Shown here: piece after piece, positions 1 through 4,940 of the stretch
Numbering within the stretch: position 1 is the first letter of the stretch
How the letters are laid out: each line of letters begins with the position of its first letter
Source of the DNA: Chloroflexota bacterium
GTDB lineage: Bacteria > Chloroflexota > Dehalococcoidia > DSTF01 > JACRBR01
Assembly: GCA_025355835.1 (NCBI GenBank)
Contig: JANXYW010000441.1
Coordinates: forward strand, 1-5,223
DNA: 5,223 nucleotides
Reading direction: 5' to 3'
The notes under the pieces: generated by a model
The model's database searches: none
Seen by the model: the letters and a program-made list of their open reading frames with translations, nothing else
What the model was told of the DNA's origin: nothing
Program-made: the position numbers and the translations under genes

Positions 1-542
1 TCCGCCGTCGTCGCGATCCGCCGCTCCGCTTCGATACGCGCGATCGGCTCGTGTTCGGTCGCCCGAGCGCGATTCTTCACTTCGCCCAGTGTGTGGAACA
101 TAGCGACGTGCGGCGCGTTCCAGCGCTCGGCCAGCCGCATCGCCACTTCGCCCGACATCCAATAATGGCTGTGCACCAGGTCGTACGCCGCACCCTCGCG
201 CTCGACGAACGCCAGCATATTCGCCTCGAACTCACCGAGATAGTCGGCGAACGCTTCTTTCTCGAGCGGCCCCGCCGGTCCGGCGTCGATGTTGATGACG
301 CGCGTGTTCGGCCCAAACGGCTGCGTGTCAGGCGCATCGGCCGACTCGCGCCGCGTGAACACATCGACGACATATCCGCGCGCGCCCATCGCCTGGCTCA
401 ACTCGCGCACATACACATTCATGCCGCCGGCAGAAGCGCCACCCGCCGAAGCCAACGGCGACGTATGCACGCTGAGCACAGCGATGCGCCGCGGCTTCCT
501 GCCGTCCCGCTTCAGCGCCACTGGCTCATACGTAGATGTCAT
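1..542 (-). CDS. GT4 glycosyltransferase, MshA-like (N-terminal part)
   Basis: This is the first 180 codons of a retaining GT-B glycosyltransferase. It starts at 542 and continues beyond the left edge with no stop. After a basic leader (residues 1-19), residues 20-50 carry the nucleotide-fold start RIAVLSVHTSPL and a glycine-rich loop ending in AGGMNVYVREL. Residues 122-131 read LVHSHYWMSG, and residues 150-157 read HTLGEVKN, followed by EPIARIEAER. These blocks match in order the N-terminal (acceptor-side) domain of MshA, the 1D-myo-inositol 3-phosphate N-acetylglucosaminyltransferase, and of related GT4 enzymes such as sucrose-phosphate synthases. Actinobacterial MshA has roughly 480 residues, so more than half is missing; the donor-binding EX7E region would lie outside the window. 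The start is supported by AGAGGA a few bases upstream and by conserved sequence beginning soon after. The acceptor is not predictable: mycothiol synthesis is only one option, and in many phyla such proteins have other substrates. It is probably the third gene of a folE-acyltransferase-GT block. Confidence 0.88.
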   Translation of the reverse strand, partial: MTSTYEPVALKRDGRKPRRIAVLSVHTSPLASAGGASAGGMNVYVRELSQAMGARGYVVDVFTRRESADAPDTQPFGPNTRVINIDAGPAGPLEKEAFADYLGEFEANMLAFVEREGAAYDLVHSHYWMSGEVAMRLAERWNAPHVAMFHTLGEVKNRARATEHEPIARIEAERRIATTA

Positions 543-552
543 TCCATCCTCT
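543..552 (-). promoter_or_regulatory. Ribosome-binding site of the GT4 gene
   Basis: Reading the minus strand, AGAGGATGGA directly precedes the ATG at 542. The purine-rich AGAGGA lies about five bases before the start and is the clearest Shine-Dalgarno-like sequence in the window. It sits immediately after the 3' arm of the hairpin repeat at 555-579, so folding of that hairpin would bring a stable stem to within about 12 bases of the start codon. Confidence 0.5.
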
Positions 553-554
553 GT

Positions 555-602
555 CCCCTCTCCACATCGTGGAGAGGGGTGGCCGATAGGCCGGGGTGAG
601 GT
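555..602 (+). repeat. Two-stem dispersed hairpin element, copy A
   Basis: Stem 1 is a perfect 11-bp inverted repeat: CCCCTCTCCAC at 555-565, loop ATC, and GTGGAGAGGGG at 569-579. Stem 2 follows after one base: GGCC-GATA-GGCC at 581-592. The element ends in GGGGTGAGGT (593-602). Related copies lie at 2634-2700, 4941-4990 and 5034-5081. Here it occupies the gap between the acyltransferase stop and the GT4 start. There is no T-tract after either arm, so it does not look like an ordinary intrinsic terminator. Confidence 0.85.
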
Positions 603-659
603 GCTCGTGCTGGCTCCATGCCCCGACAACTGCGGCTATCCCCATGGCACAGACGACGG

Positions 660-1649
660 TCAGTCCTTCGTCAGCACTAGCCGGTAGACCTGCTGATCCT
701 TGCCGCCCAGATCGTACTTGTACGCCTCGTCTCCGCGCAGAAAATCCACGCACCGGCGGCCGTTTTCGATCGCGTCCTTGATCAGCAGCGTCTTCGACAT
801 CAGGCCGACCGCATAGTGCGAATACGCAGGGTCGTAGCCGCTATTGTACATATACAGCTGCCCTCCCAGATCGAAATTCAGCACCGACGCCACGGCCACG
901 CCGTCGAACGTCAAGAAGTAGAAGCGCAGCATCCCTTCCGCAGCCATGGTCGCCGTCATCTCGCGGAAGAACGCCTCCATGCCCGGCCGATCGAGAAACT
1001 CCTCTTTGTGGTGCGAGCTGATCCGCATCAGGTGGAACAGCGTGTCCAGCTCAGTCGCCGCTTCCACCGATTCCGTTACCACCTTCAGCGCGACATCGCC
1101 GCCCGCCGTATCCAGACGGCGCAGCTTTCGCCGCAGCTCGTGCCGGTCTTTCTTCGAAAGCGTGCTCAGGTACTCGTCCCACGTGTCGGGCAAACACACC
1201 TTCGGCGAAAGCGCTTCGTCCTCGCGCACCGCCGTAAAACCCGCCGCCGGCGCCGCCGCCGTGATCGCCGCGAGCGTCGGCGTCTCGAGGCGCAGCCCGC
1301 GCAGATCGAGCGTCTTCGCACCGCGTTCTGCCAGATGCTCCAACAGCGACGCGAAGAACTGTGGCTCGAACCCCGGCGTCACCACAACGTCCATGTAGTC
1401 GCAGATCGAGTAGTTGCCGACGAATTCGGCGCGGTCGCCTTCGGATATCAGCGGCGCGATGCCGATCAACCGCTCGCCATCGCGGATTGTCAGGAGCCGC
1501 AGACTACGCTCCCCCAAGAAGTGCTTCAGCCACACGCGCTGCCAGGTTGGCGTGGCGAACGGGATCGGATCGGGCATCTGCGTGATCAGCCCCTCCCACT
1601 CGGCGCTGACGCGGTCGAATTCTTCGTTGTGGACCGTAAGCTCGCCCAT
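660..1649 (-). CDS. GNAT-fold acyltransferase, BioF2/CelD (FemAB-like) family
   Basis: This 329-residue soluble protein has no signal peptide or membrane segment. The C-terminal half has the look of the BioF2-like acetyltransferase domain (Acetyltransf_6, also called CelD/BcsL-like). A basic helix, SKKDRHELRRKLRRL, lies at residues 165-179. The strand LRFYFLTFDGVAVASVLNF (241-259) is followed by LYMYNSGYDPAYSHYAVG (265-282) and the signature DFLRGDEAYKYDLG (302-315). The N-terminal half (about 20-150) is probably the degenerate first GNAT repeat typical of this tandem-fold family. Members transfer acyl or aminoacyl groups and are often encoded near exopolysaccharide, cell-wall or lipid-modification genes; the substrate here is unknown. 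The ATG (1649-1647) shares its A with the TGA of folE, so translation is probably coupled, and no separate Shine-Dalgarno sequence is evident. The length is normal for the family and no frameshift is seen. The family call is good, while the specific reaction cannot be assigned. Confidence 0.88.
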   Translation of the reverse strand: MGELTVHNEEFDRVSAEWEGLITQMPDPIPFATPTWQRVWLKHFLGERSLRLLTIRDGERLIGIAPLISEGDRAEFVGNYSICDYMDVVVTPGFEPQFFASLLEHLAERGAKTLDLRGLRLETPTLAAITAAAPAAGFTAVREDEALSPKVCLPDTWDEYLSTLSKKDRHELRRKLRRLDTAGGDVALKVVTESVEAATELDTLFHLMRISSHHKEEFLDRPGMEAFFREMTATMAAEGMLRFYFLTFDGVAVASVLNFDLGGQLYMYNSGYDPAYSHYAVGLMSKTLLIKDAIENGRRCVDFLRGDEAYKYDLGGKDQQVYRLVLTKD

Positions 1650-2248
1650 CAGCCGTGCACCAGCGAGAGGAACTCTGCGCGCGTCACGTCGTTCTTGCGG
1701 AACGAGCCGCGCGTCGCCGATGTCACCATGCGGCTACCCGGCTTCTTGACGCCACGCGCCGTCATACACAAATGCTCCGCTTCGATCACTACCGCGACTC
1801 CGTCCGGTTGCAACGATTCCATCAACATGTCCGCAATCTGCGTCGTCATCTGCTCCTGTATCTGAGGCCGTTGTGCGAACGCATCCACGAGCCGCGCCAG
1901 TTTGCTCAACCCAACTACGCGCCCGTCCGGGATGTAGCCGACCGCCGCAACGCCGTGAAACGGCATGAAGTGGTGTTCGCAGATGCTGTAGAACGGAATA
2001 TCCTTCAAGATCACCATCTCATTGTGGCCGACCTCAAACCCCACGCTCAGCAGCTTCGCCGGATCCGTCCGCAGCCCCTCGAACAACTCCGTGTACATGC
2101 GCGCGACCCGCTCCGGCGTGCCGAGCAACCCCTCCCGCTCCGGGTCCTCGCCCACAGCTTCGATCAGCTCCCGCATGGCCCGCTGCACCCGATCCAAATC
2201 GACGGGCCCAGCCAGCTTCGCGACGTTCCGTATCTGTTCGATGGTCAT
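1649..2248 (-). CDS. folE: GTP cyclohydrolase I (FolE)
   Basis: FolE converts GTP to 7,8-dihydroneopterin triphosphate plus formate in the cytosol, the first step of folate and other pterin synthesis. The enzyme is normally a homodecamer. All hallmarks are visible in this 199-residue protein. TPERVARMYTELFEGL lies at 44-59. SICEHHFMPFHG (88-99) supplies the zinc ligands Cys90 and His93. Later come GLSKLARLVDAFAQRPQIQEQ (113-133) and EAEHLCMTARGVKKPGSR (156-173), with catalytic His159 and zinc ligand Cys161. TSATRGSFR lies near the end. The Cys90, His93 and Cys161 spacing equals that of E. coli C110, H113 and C181. It is about the length of the B. subtilis protein and lacks only part of the longer E. 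coli N-terminus. The ATG at 2248 has no good Shine-Dalgarno sequence, but a TATCCT box sits exactly where a leaderless promoter would. The gene overlaps the downstream acyltransferase by one base. Confidence 0.98.
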   Translation of the reverse strand: MTIEQIRNVAKLAGPVDLDRVQRAMRELIEAVGEDPEREGLLGTPERVARMYTELFEGLRTDPAKLLSVGFEVGHNEMVILKDIPFYSICEHHFMPFHGVAAVGYIPDGRVVGLSKLARLVDAFAQRPQIQEQMTTQIADMLMESLQPDGVAVVIEAEHLCMTARGVKKPGSRMVTSATRGSFRKNDVTRAEFLSLVHG

Positions 2249-2254
2249 GGCTAC

Positions 2255-2260
2255 AGGATA
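2255..2260 (-). promoter_or_regulatory. Possible -10 box of a leaderless folE promoter
   Basis: On the minus strand TATCCT is followed by six bases (GTAGCC) and then the folE ATG. A TAnnnT box ending at position -7 relative to the start codon is the usual arrangement for leaderless transcripts, and it fits the lack of a Shine-Dalgarno sequence. No convincing -35 hexamer is present about 17 bases upstream, so this is a suggestion only. Confidence 0.3.
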
Positions 2261-2319
2261 CCGCCCCGTCTGTCTGCCGCCGATCCGGTCTGGGAGAGGA
2301 AAGATAGCGCTGTAGAAAT

Positions 2320-2334
2320 GCTAGCAGAGCTAGC
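2320..2334. repeat. GCTAGC-AGA-GCTAGC palindrome upstream of folE
   Basis: Two GCTAGC hexamers, each itself a palindrome, are separated by AGA, giving a 15-bp symmetrical site. It lies about 72-86 bp upstream of the folE start and abuts the heptamer array. The symmetry is compatible with a dimeric regulator site. Only one such site is seen, and no regulator is encoded nearby. Confidence 0.4.
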
Positions 2335-2430
2335 TGGAGGTTGGAAGTTGGAGGCTGGAGGTTGGAAGTTGGAGGCTGGAGGCTGGAGGCTGGAGGCTGG
2401 AGGCTGGAGGCTGGAGGCTGGAGGCTGGAG
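2334..2430. repeat. CTGGAGG-type heptamer tandem array
   Basis: Thirteen complete 7-bp units plus six bases of a fourteenth run without interruption. Three variants occur: CTGGAGG, TTGGAAG and TTGGAGG. The first six units are two copies of a 21-bp higher-order unit (CTGGAGG, TTGGAAG, TTGGAGG). The remaining seven full units are all CTGGAGG. The left part therefore looks older or expanded in 21-bp steps, and the right part looks recently expanded by single units. It is a purine-rich strand of G and A with T at every seventh base. Confidence 0.95.
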
Positions 2431-2474
2431 ATCATACCGACGGCCTGATGCGCAACAGTGCATCGCGTCACGCA

Positions 2475-2560
2475 ATGTAGGACAGCCGCCCCCGGCTGTT
2501 GGACGGAAGTCGCTTTCCCGCGCCACCGCTCCGAACGTACATCGCCAGTGCACCGACAAC
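2475..2560. repeat. 86-bp dispersed repeat, copy 1
   Basis: This aligns without gaps to 2711-2796, an exact offset of 236 bp. By my hand count about 68 of 86 bases agree, and most differences are transitions. The left third is nearly invariant and holds a perfect hairpin: ACAGCCG (2482-2488), loop CCCC, CGGCTGT (2493-2499), followed by TGGAC. The right third (2526-2550) is also well conserved, while the middle 20 bases are divergent. No open frame with a known product covers it. Confidence 0.85.
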
Positions 2561-2565
2561 CGTAG

Positions 2566-2585
2566 CGCGGGCTTTCCAGCCCGCG
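2566..2585. repeat. GC-rich hairpin CGCGGGCT-TTCC-AGCCCGCG
   Basis: A perfect 8-bp stem with a four-base loop (TTCC) lies directly downstream of the first 86-bp repeat and is absent after the second. No T-tract follows on either strand, so a terminator role is not supported. Its form resembles the short GC-rich dispersed hairpins of repeat-rich genomes, but only one copy is in the window. Confidence 0.6.
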
Positions 2586-2633
2586 AGATCCCCGCGAGGC
2601 GAGACAACCCGACGAATGTACCAGCCCCGCCCG

Positions 2634-2700
2634 CCTCTCCGCCGGGCGGAGAGAACCAGCGCGGCCCGGTCGCCGCAGGAGGCAGCGCGGAGGTGAGGTC
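2634..2700 (+). repeat. Two-stem dispersed hairpin element, copy B
   Basis: Stem 1 is CTCTCCGC (2635-2642) with GCGGAGAG (2646-2653). Stem 2 would pair GCGC at 2659-2662 with GCGC at 2685-2688 across a 22-base loop. The tail GGAGGTGAGGTC ends at 2700. Compared with copy E (5034-5081), which has only GAA between the two GCGC arms, this copy is expanded in the stem-2 loop. The rest of the two copies is almost identical. Confidence 0.8.
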
Positions 2701-2710
2701 AGCAGTCGCG

Positions 2711-2796
2711 ATGTAAGACAGCCGCCCCCGGCTGTTGGACAAAACCCGCGTCCACACACCGCCGCTCCGAATGCACATCGCCAGCGCGCCAATAAG
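2711..2796. repeat. 86-bp dispersed repeat, copy 2
   Basis: This is a direct repeat of 2475-2560, with the same ACAGCCG/CGGCTGT hairpin (2718-2735) and the same conserved right third. Ten bases of unrelated sequence separate it from copy B of the hairpin element on its left. On its right it runs straight into a hairpin-element tail. Conceptual translation gives different frames in the two copies, which argues against a protein-coding role. Confidence 0.85.
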
Positions 2797-2824
2797 CCGC
2801 AGGAGACAGCGAGGAAGTGAGGTC
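2796..2824 (+). repeat. Hairpin-element tail fragment, copy C
   Basis: Twenty-nine bases match 2672-2700, the right part of copy B, with three differences by hand count. The block begins GCCGCAGGAG and ends GTGAGGTC. The CTCTCC/GGAGAG stem is missing, so this is a truncated copy fused to the end of the second 86-bp repeat. Confidence 0.7.
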
Positions 2825-2842
2825 TCGTCGTACCAAATGCTG

Positions 2843-2864
2843 AAAAAATTCGCCGAACCGACGA
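2843..2864 (-). terminator. Possible weak intrinsic terminator of the GT-C gene
   Basis: Reading the minus strand downstream of the stop at 2884, TCGTC-GGTTC-GGCGA can fold into a 5-bp stem with one G-T pair, followed by A and six T residues. The position, about 20 bases past the stop, suits a terminator. The stem is short, and its 5' arm is borrowed from the CCGACGA heptamer array, so its strength is doubtful. Confidence 0.35.
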
Positions 2865-2880
2865 CCGACGACCGACGACC
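2858..2880. repeat. CCGACGA heptamer array, left
   Basis: Three perfect 7-bp CCGACGA units plus CC end four bases before the TAG (2884-2886) of the membrane glycosyltransferase gene. A second array of the same unit occurs at 5107-5137, again just outside a gene boundary. Confidence 0.9.
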
Positions 2881-2883
2881 AGG

Positions 2884-4413
2884 CTACGGCGCCTTCGCCG
2901 AGTGCTCCGGCGTCACAACCTGCTGCGCGGCCACCGGCCGCAGCCCCGCAGGCGTCCATTCGAGGAACAGCGCGTGCTCCGTGTTCGGCGGATCCTGCAC
3001 GTACGAGTTGCGGGGCAGGTCGAACGCCGCCGCGTCGCCGTACAACGCACGCGCCACCGATGGCACCCACGTATATTGTTCCATCGGGTTCGTCCACGGC
3101 CCGTCAACGATGTAGATCGTCGTGCCGGGCGGCACGGCGCTGTAGTTCGCCCTCAGTTCGTCGACCAGCTGCTGCCATCGCGCCGTGTTGCGGCCGGCCT
3201 GCGAATCCTGCGCGAACGTCTGCCATCCGTACAGGCCCGCGACCGTCGCGACGAACGCCAACCCCAGCACCGTCGCTGGCACACGCAGCAATCGATGCGC
3301 ACCGCGCACCTGCTCGTACACCGCGTAGGACGCCATCGCCGCGACCGGCGCGAAGAACGCCACCGCCGTGTATGTGTAACGCGACGCTGTCCAGATGCTC
3401 ACCGGTGCGTACGGCAGAATCGCCAGCAGCATGCCACCGACCGCGATGCGCGCAATGTTCGATCCGCGAACCAGCACGGCCGCGGACAGCGCCAGCATCG
3501 CGCCTGCAATGATCCACCGCGTCACGTCGGGCGTCAGCGGTATCTGGTGCGATGGGAACGCGATGAACGAGAGGTACACGCCGTAGTTCGTGAAGACGTG
3601 CGAACCCCAGTAGTAGCCGTCGAACTTTAGCTGCGGATTCGGAAACGCTTCGTAGTACGTCAGCCATCCGGCCGCCAGCACGACGAACGGCAGCGCATGC
3701 AGCACGAGCCGCAACGGCGCGCTGCGCCATCGCTGCGAGAACAGCGCGTACGCCGCCACGATCACGGGCGCGTACACGAACGATCCTTCGTTCGTCAGAA
3801 ACGCCAGCACGAACAACCCGAACGACAACGCGTACGCGCCCGCGTTTCGCTCGCCATCCTGCGCATAGACAATGACCGCCAGCAGCGACGCGAGGATGAA
3901 GAACGTCGCGAGCACGTGCGGCAACGCCGTGATGTATGTGACGGTATCGAAGTGCGCACCCGACACGCCGAAGATGATCGCCGCAACGGCGCCGATCGCC
4001 TGACGTTTCGTCACGCGCGAAACGAGCGTGTACATCACGACAAGCGTCGAAAGATGCACGCCGAGATTCACCGAACGCCAACCCGTCGCGTTGAGCCCGA
4101 ACATCTTCCACTCGGCCGTGTAGACAACCGCCGTCAGCGGCCGCCAGTTCGGCACGATGTCGTGCATGCGCAGCGTATCGATCAGGTACTGCTTGCCACC
4201 GAGGTACCGGATGCTTCCAAGCACGACGAAATCGTCGCCAGCGAAAAAGTATCGCAGCGTAGGCGCATGCACGATGAAGGTAATGGTGAGCGCGGCGAGC
4301 AAGCCCCAATGCCGCACGACAAACCGCCACATGTCGCTGATAGCCAGCGACGTGGCGATGCGCGGTCGGCGCAAGGCATACCCGTCCGCGGTCACGGTTA
4401 TCGGGTACTTCAT
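2884..4413 (-). CDS. Multi-pass membrane protein, GT-C glycosyltransferase type
   Basis: This 509-residue integral membrane protein has about 11-12 hydrophobic segments, including roughly 35-51, 115-131, 137-152, 165-183, 193-224, 235-251, 299-315, 320-340, 345-365 and 380-397. A soluble tail of about 110 residues follows. The first segment is followed by AGDDF (58-62), an acidic pair placed where GT-C enzymes carry their catalytic or metal-binding Asp. Then comes NWRPLTAVVYTAEWKMFGLNATGWRSVNL (89-117), a pattern typical of PMT/ArnT-like and related GT-C proteins. Such enzymes use polyprenyl-phosphate sugars outside the membrane to glycosylate proteins, lipids or polymers; donor and acceptor are unknown here. 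The ATG at 4413 lacks a Shine-Dalgarno sequence and precedes a hydrophilic 27-residue leader. An alternative ATG at 4332 (Met28) would start just before the first membrane segment, also without a ribosome site. The gene stands alone between two repeat-filled spacers. It might instead be a non-catalytic membrane protein of the same fold. Confidence 0.8.
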   Translation of the reverse strand: MKYPITVTADGYALRRPRIATSLAISDMWRFVVRHWGLLAALTITFIVHAPTLRYFFAGDDFVVLGSIRYLGGKQYLIDTLRMHDIVPNWRPLTAVVYTAEWKMFGLNATGWRSVNLGVHLSTLVVMYTLVSRVTKRQAIGAVAAIIFGVSGAHFDTVTYITALPHVLATFFILASLLAVIVYAQDGERNAGAYALSFGLFVLAFLTNEGSFVYAPVIVAAYALFSQRWRSAPLRLVLHALPFVVLAAGWLTYYEAFPNPQLKFDGYYWGSHVFTNYGVYLSFIAFPSHQIPLTPDVTRWIIAGAMLALSAAVLVRGSNIARIAVGGMLLAILPYAPVSIWTASRYTYTAVAFFAPVAAMASYAVYEQVRGAHRLLRVPATVLGLAFVATVAGLYGWQTFAQDSQAGRNTARWQQLVDELRANYSAVPPGTTIYIVDGPWTNPMEQYTWVPSVARALYGDAAAFDLPRNSYVQDPPNTEHALFLEWTPAGLRPVAAQQVVTPEHSAKAP

Positions 4414-4414
4414 A

Positions 4415-4428
4415 TTCAGTTTTCAGTC
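4415..4428. repeat. TTCAGTT heptamer pair at the GT-C start
   Basis: TTCAGTT (4415-4421) is followed by TTCAGTC (4422-4428), two near-identical 7-bp units directly next to the ATG at 4413, with a partial AGTTT beyond. The sequence occupies the place where a ribosome-binding site would be expected and contains none. It is a third heptamer type, distinct from CTGGAGG and CCGACGA. Confidence 0.55.
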
Positions 4429-4695
4429 AGTTTGTGGTGGCGAGGATGCCACACCAGGACGTTGCCCGCATTGTAAGGGCGATCCACCTTTAGCGCCGCA
4501 GATAATCGGTCAAGATGATCGAAATTATGTCGCGACTTGACATGACCCGCCGCGACCCCGCGATTCTCCCATGACAACCACCAAGCCCCAACGCCGTTAT
4601 CACGAGACGTTACGTAGCCTGCAAATCGCAGCTAGTCTTTCGTACTTCTCGAATCTGAACGCGTTTGACCGGCGCTTCTCACACTTTGCGTCGTC

Positions 4696-4721
4696 CACAG
4701 ATTTCACAGATGGGCACAGAT
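4696..4721. repeat. CACAGAT triple repeat
   Basis: Three copies of CACAGAT start at 4696, 4705 and 4715, separated by TT and GGG. Tracts of this kind (CACAGATTT, CACAGATGG and so on) recur in intergenic DNA of many unrelated bacteria. It is a short non-coding tract inside the spacer. Confidence 0.7.
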
Positions 4722-4836
4722 CATCGAGCACGACTAATGAAGTGGCGCCGAGGCCCCCGTTGTGTACACCTAAGCCACATCGGATGGCGCCGTCAGGTGG
4801 CGGAAGCGGGGACGGCGGCATTGAGGTGTGTATCCC

Positions 4837-4865
4837 GTCCAACAGCCGGGGCGGCTGTCCTACAT
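4837..4865. repeat. Inverted core copy of the 86-bp repeat
   Basis: The reverse complement matches the first 30 bases of the 86-bp repeat (2475-2504 and 2711-2740), from ATGTAGGAC through the ACAGCCG/CGGCTGT hairpin to TTGGAC, with one C fewer in the loop. The remaining two thirds of the repeat are not recognisable next to it. The hairpin core therefore appears to be the mobile or selected part. Confidence 0.8.
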
Positions 4866-4940
4866 CACGCCTGCGCGCTGTCCCAGGCGCGCGAGGCCGC
4901 CCAGTGTAGTTCGGTTTTCGGGCCGCACGCCCGAAACGCT

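Larger units (their letters stand above)
2249..2883. other. Gene-free spacer built of repeats
   Basis: This 635-bp region lies between folE and the downstream end of the membrane glycosyltransferase gene; both genes point left. From left to right it holds the folE upstream region with a small palindrome, a 97-bp heptamer array, an 86-bp repeat (copy 1), a GC-rich hairpin, a two-stem hairpin element (copy B), the second 86-bp repeat, a hairpin-element tail, a possible terminator and a CCGACGA array. Open frames across it encode low-complexity strings (for example repeated SSLQPPA) that follow the repeats and match no family I recognise. Short unassigned stretches remain at about 2431-2474 and 2587-2633. 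Confidence 0.8.

Noticed and set aside
1..542. Assigning the gene name mshA outright
   Set aside because: Only the N-terminal 180 residues are present. Several GT4 subfamilies share these motifs, and no other mycothiol gene is in view.
555..579. Perfect stem of copy A considered as an intrinsic terminator for the acyltransferase
   Set aside because: There is no T-tract after the stem on either strand, and the element recurs elsewhere in the same orientation unrelated to gene ends.
816..1865. 349-codon plus-strand frame opposite the acyltransferase
   Set aside because: It is antisense to a well-supported gene, has the Arg/His-rich composition of a shadow frame and runs across the folE junction.
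2334..2430. Heptamer array considered as a CRISPR
   Set aside because: The units are 7 bp and contiguous with no spacers, and there are no cas genes.
1655..2716. 353-codon plus-strand frame opposite folE and the spacer
   Set aside because: It is antisense to a certain folE and rich in Arg, His and Gln, as expected of a GC-rich complementary-frame shadow, and it ends in repeat translation.
2034..2792. Long minus-strand open frames through the left spacer (2034-2792 and 2251-2778) with SSLQPPA-type repeats
   Set aside because: Their residues simply translate the heptamer array and hairpin repeats. One overlaps folE out of frame, the two copies of the 86-bp repeat are read in different frames, and no domain is recognisable.
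3104..4330. 408-codon minus-strand frame overlapping the membrane glycosyltransferase
   Set aside because: It is a different frame of the same strand with Arg/Ala/His-rich composition. The 509-residue frame has hydrophobic helices and GT-C motifs instead.
4536..4566. Plus-strand TTGACA at about 4537 as a promoter for a rightward gene
   Set aside because: There is no -10-like hexamer at 16-19 bases, and the only downstream frame is judged non-coding.
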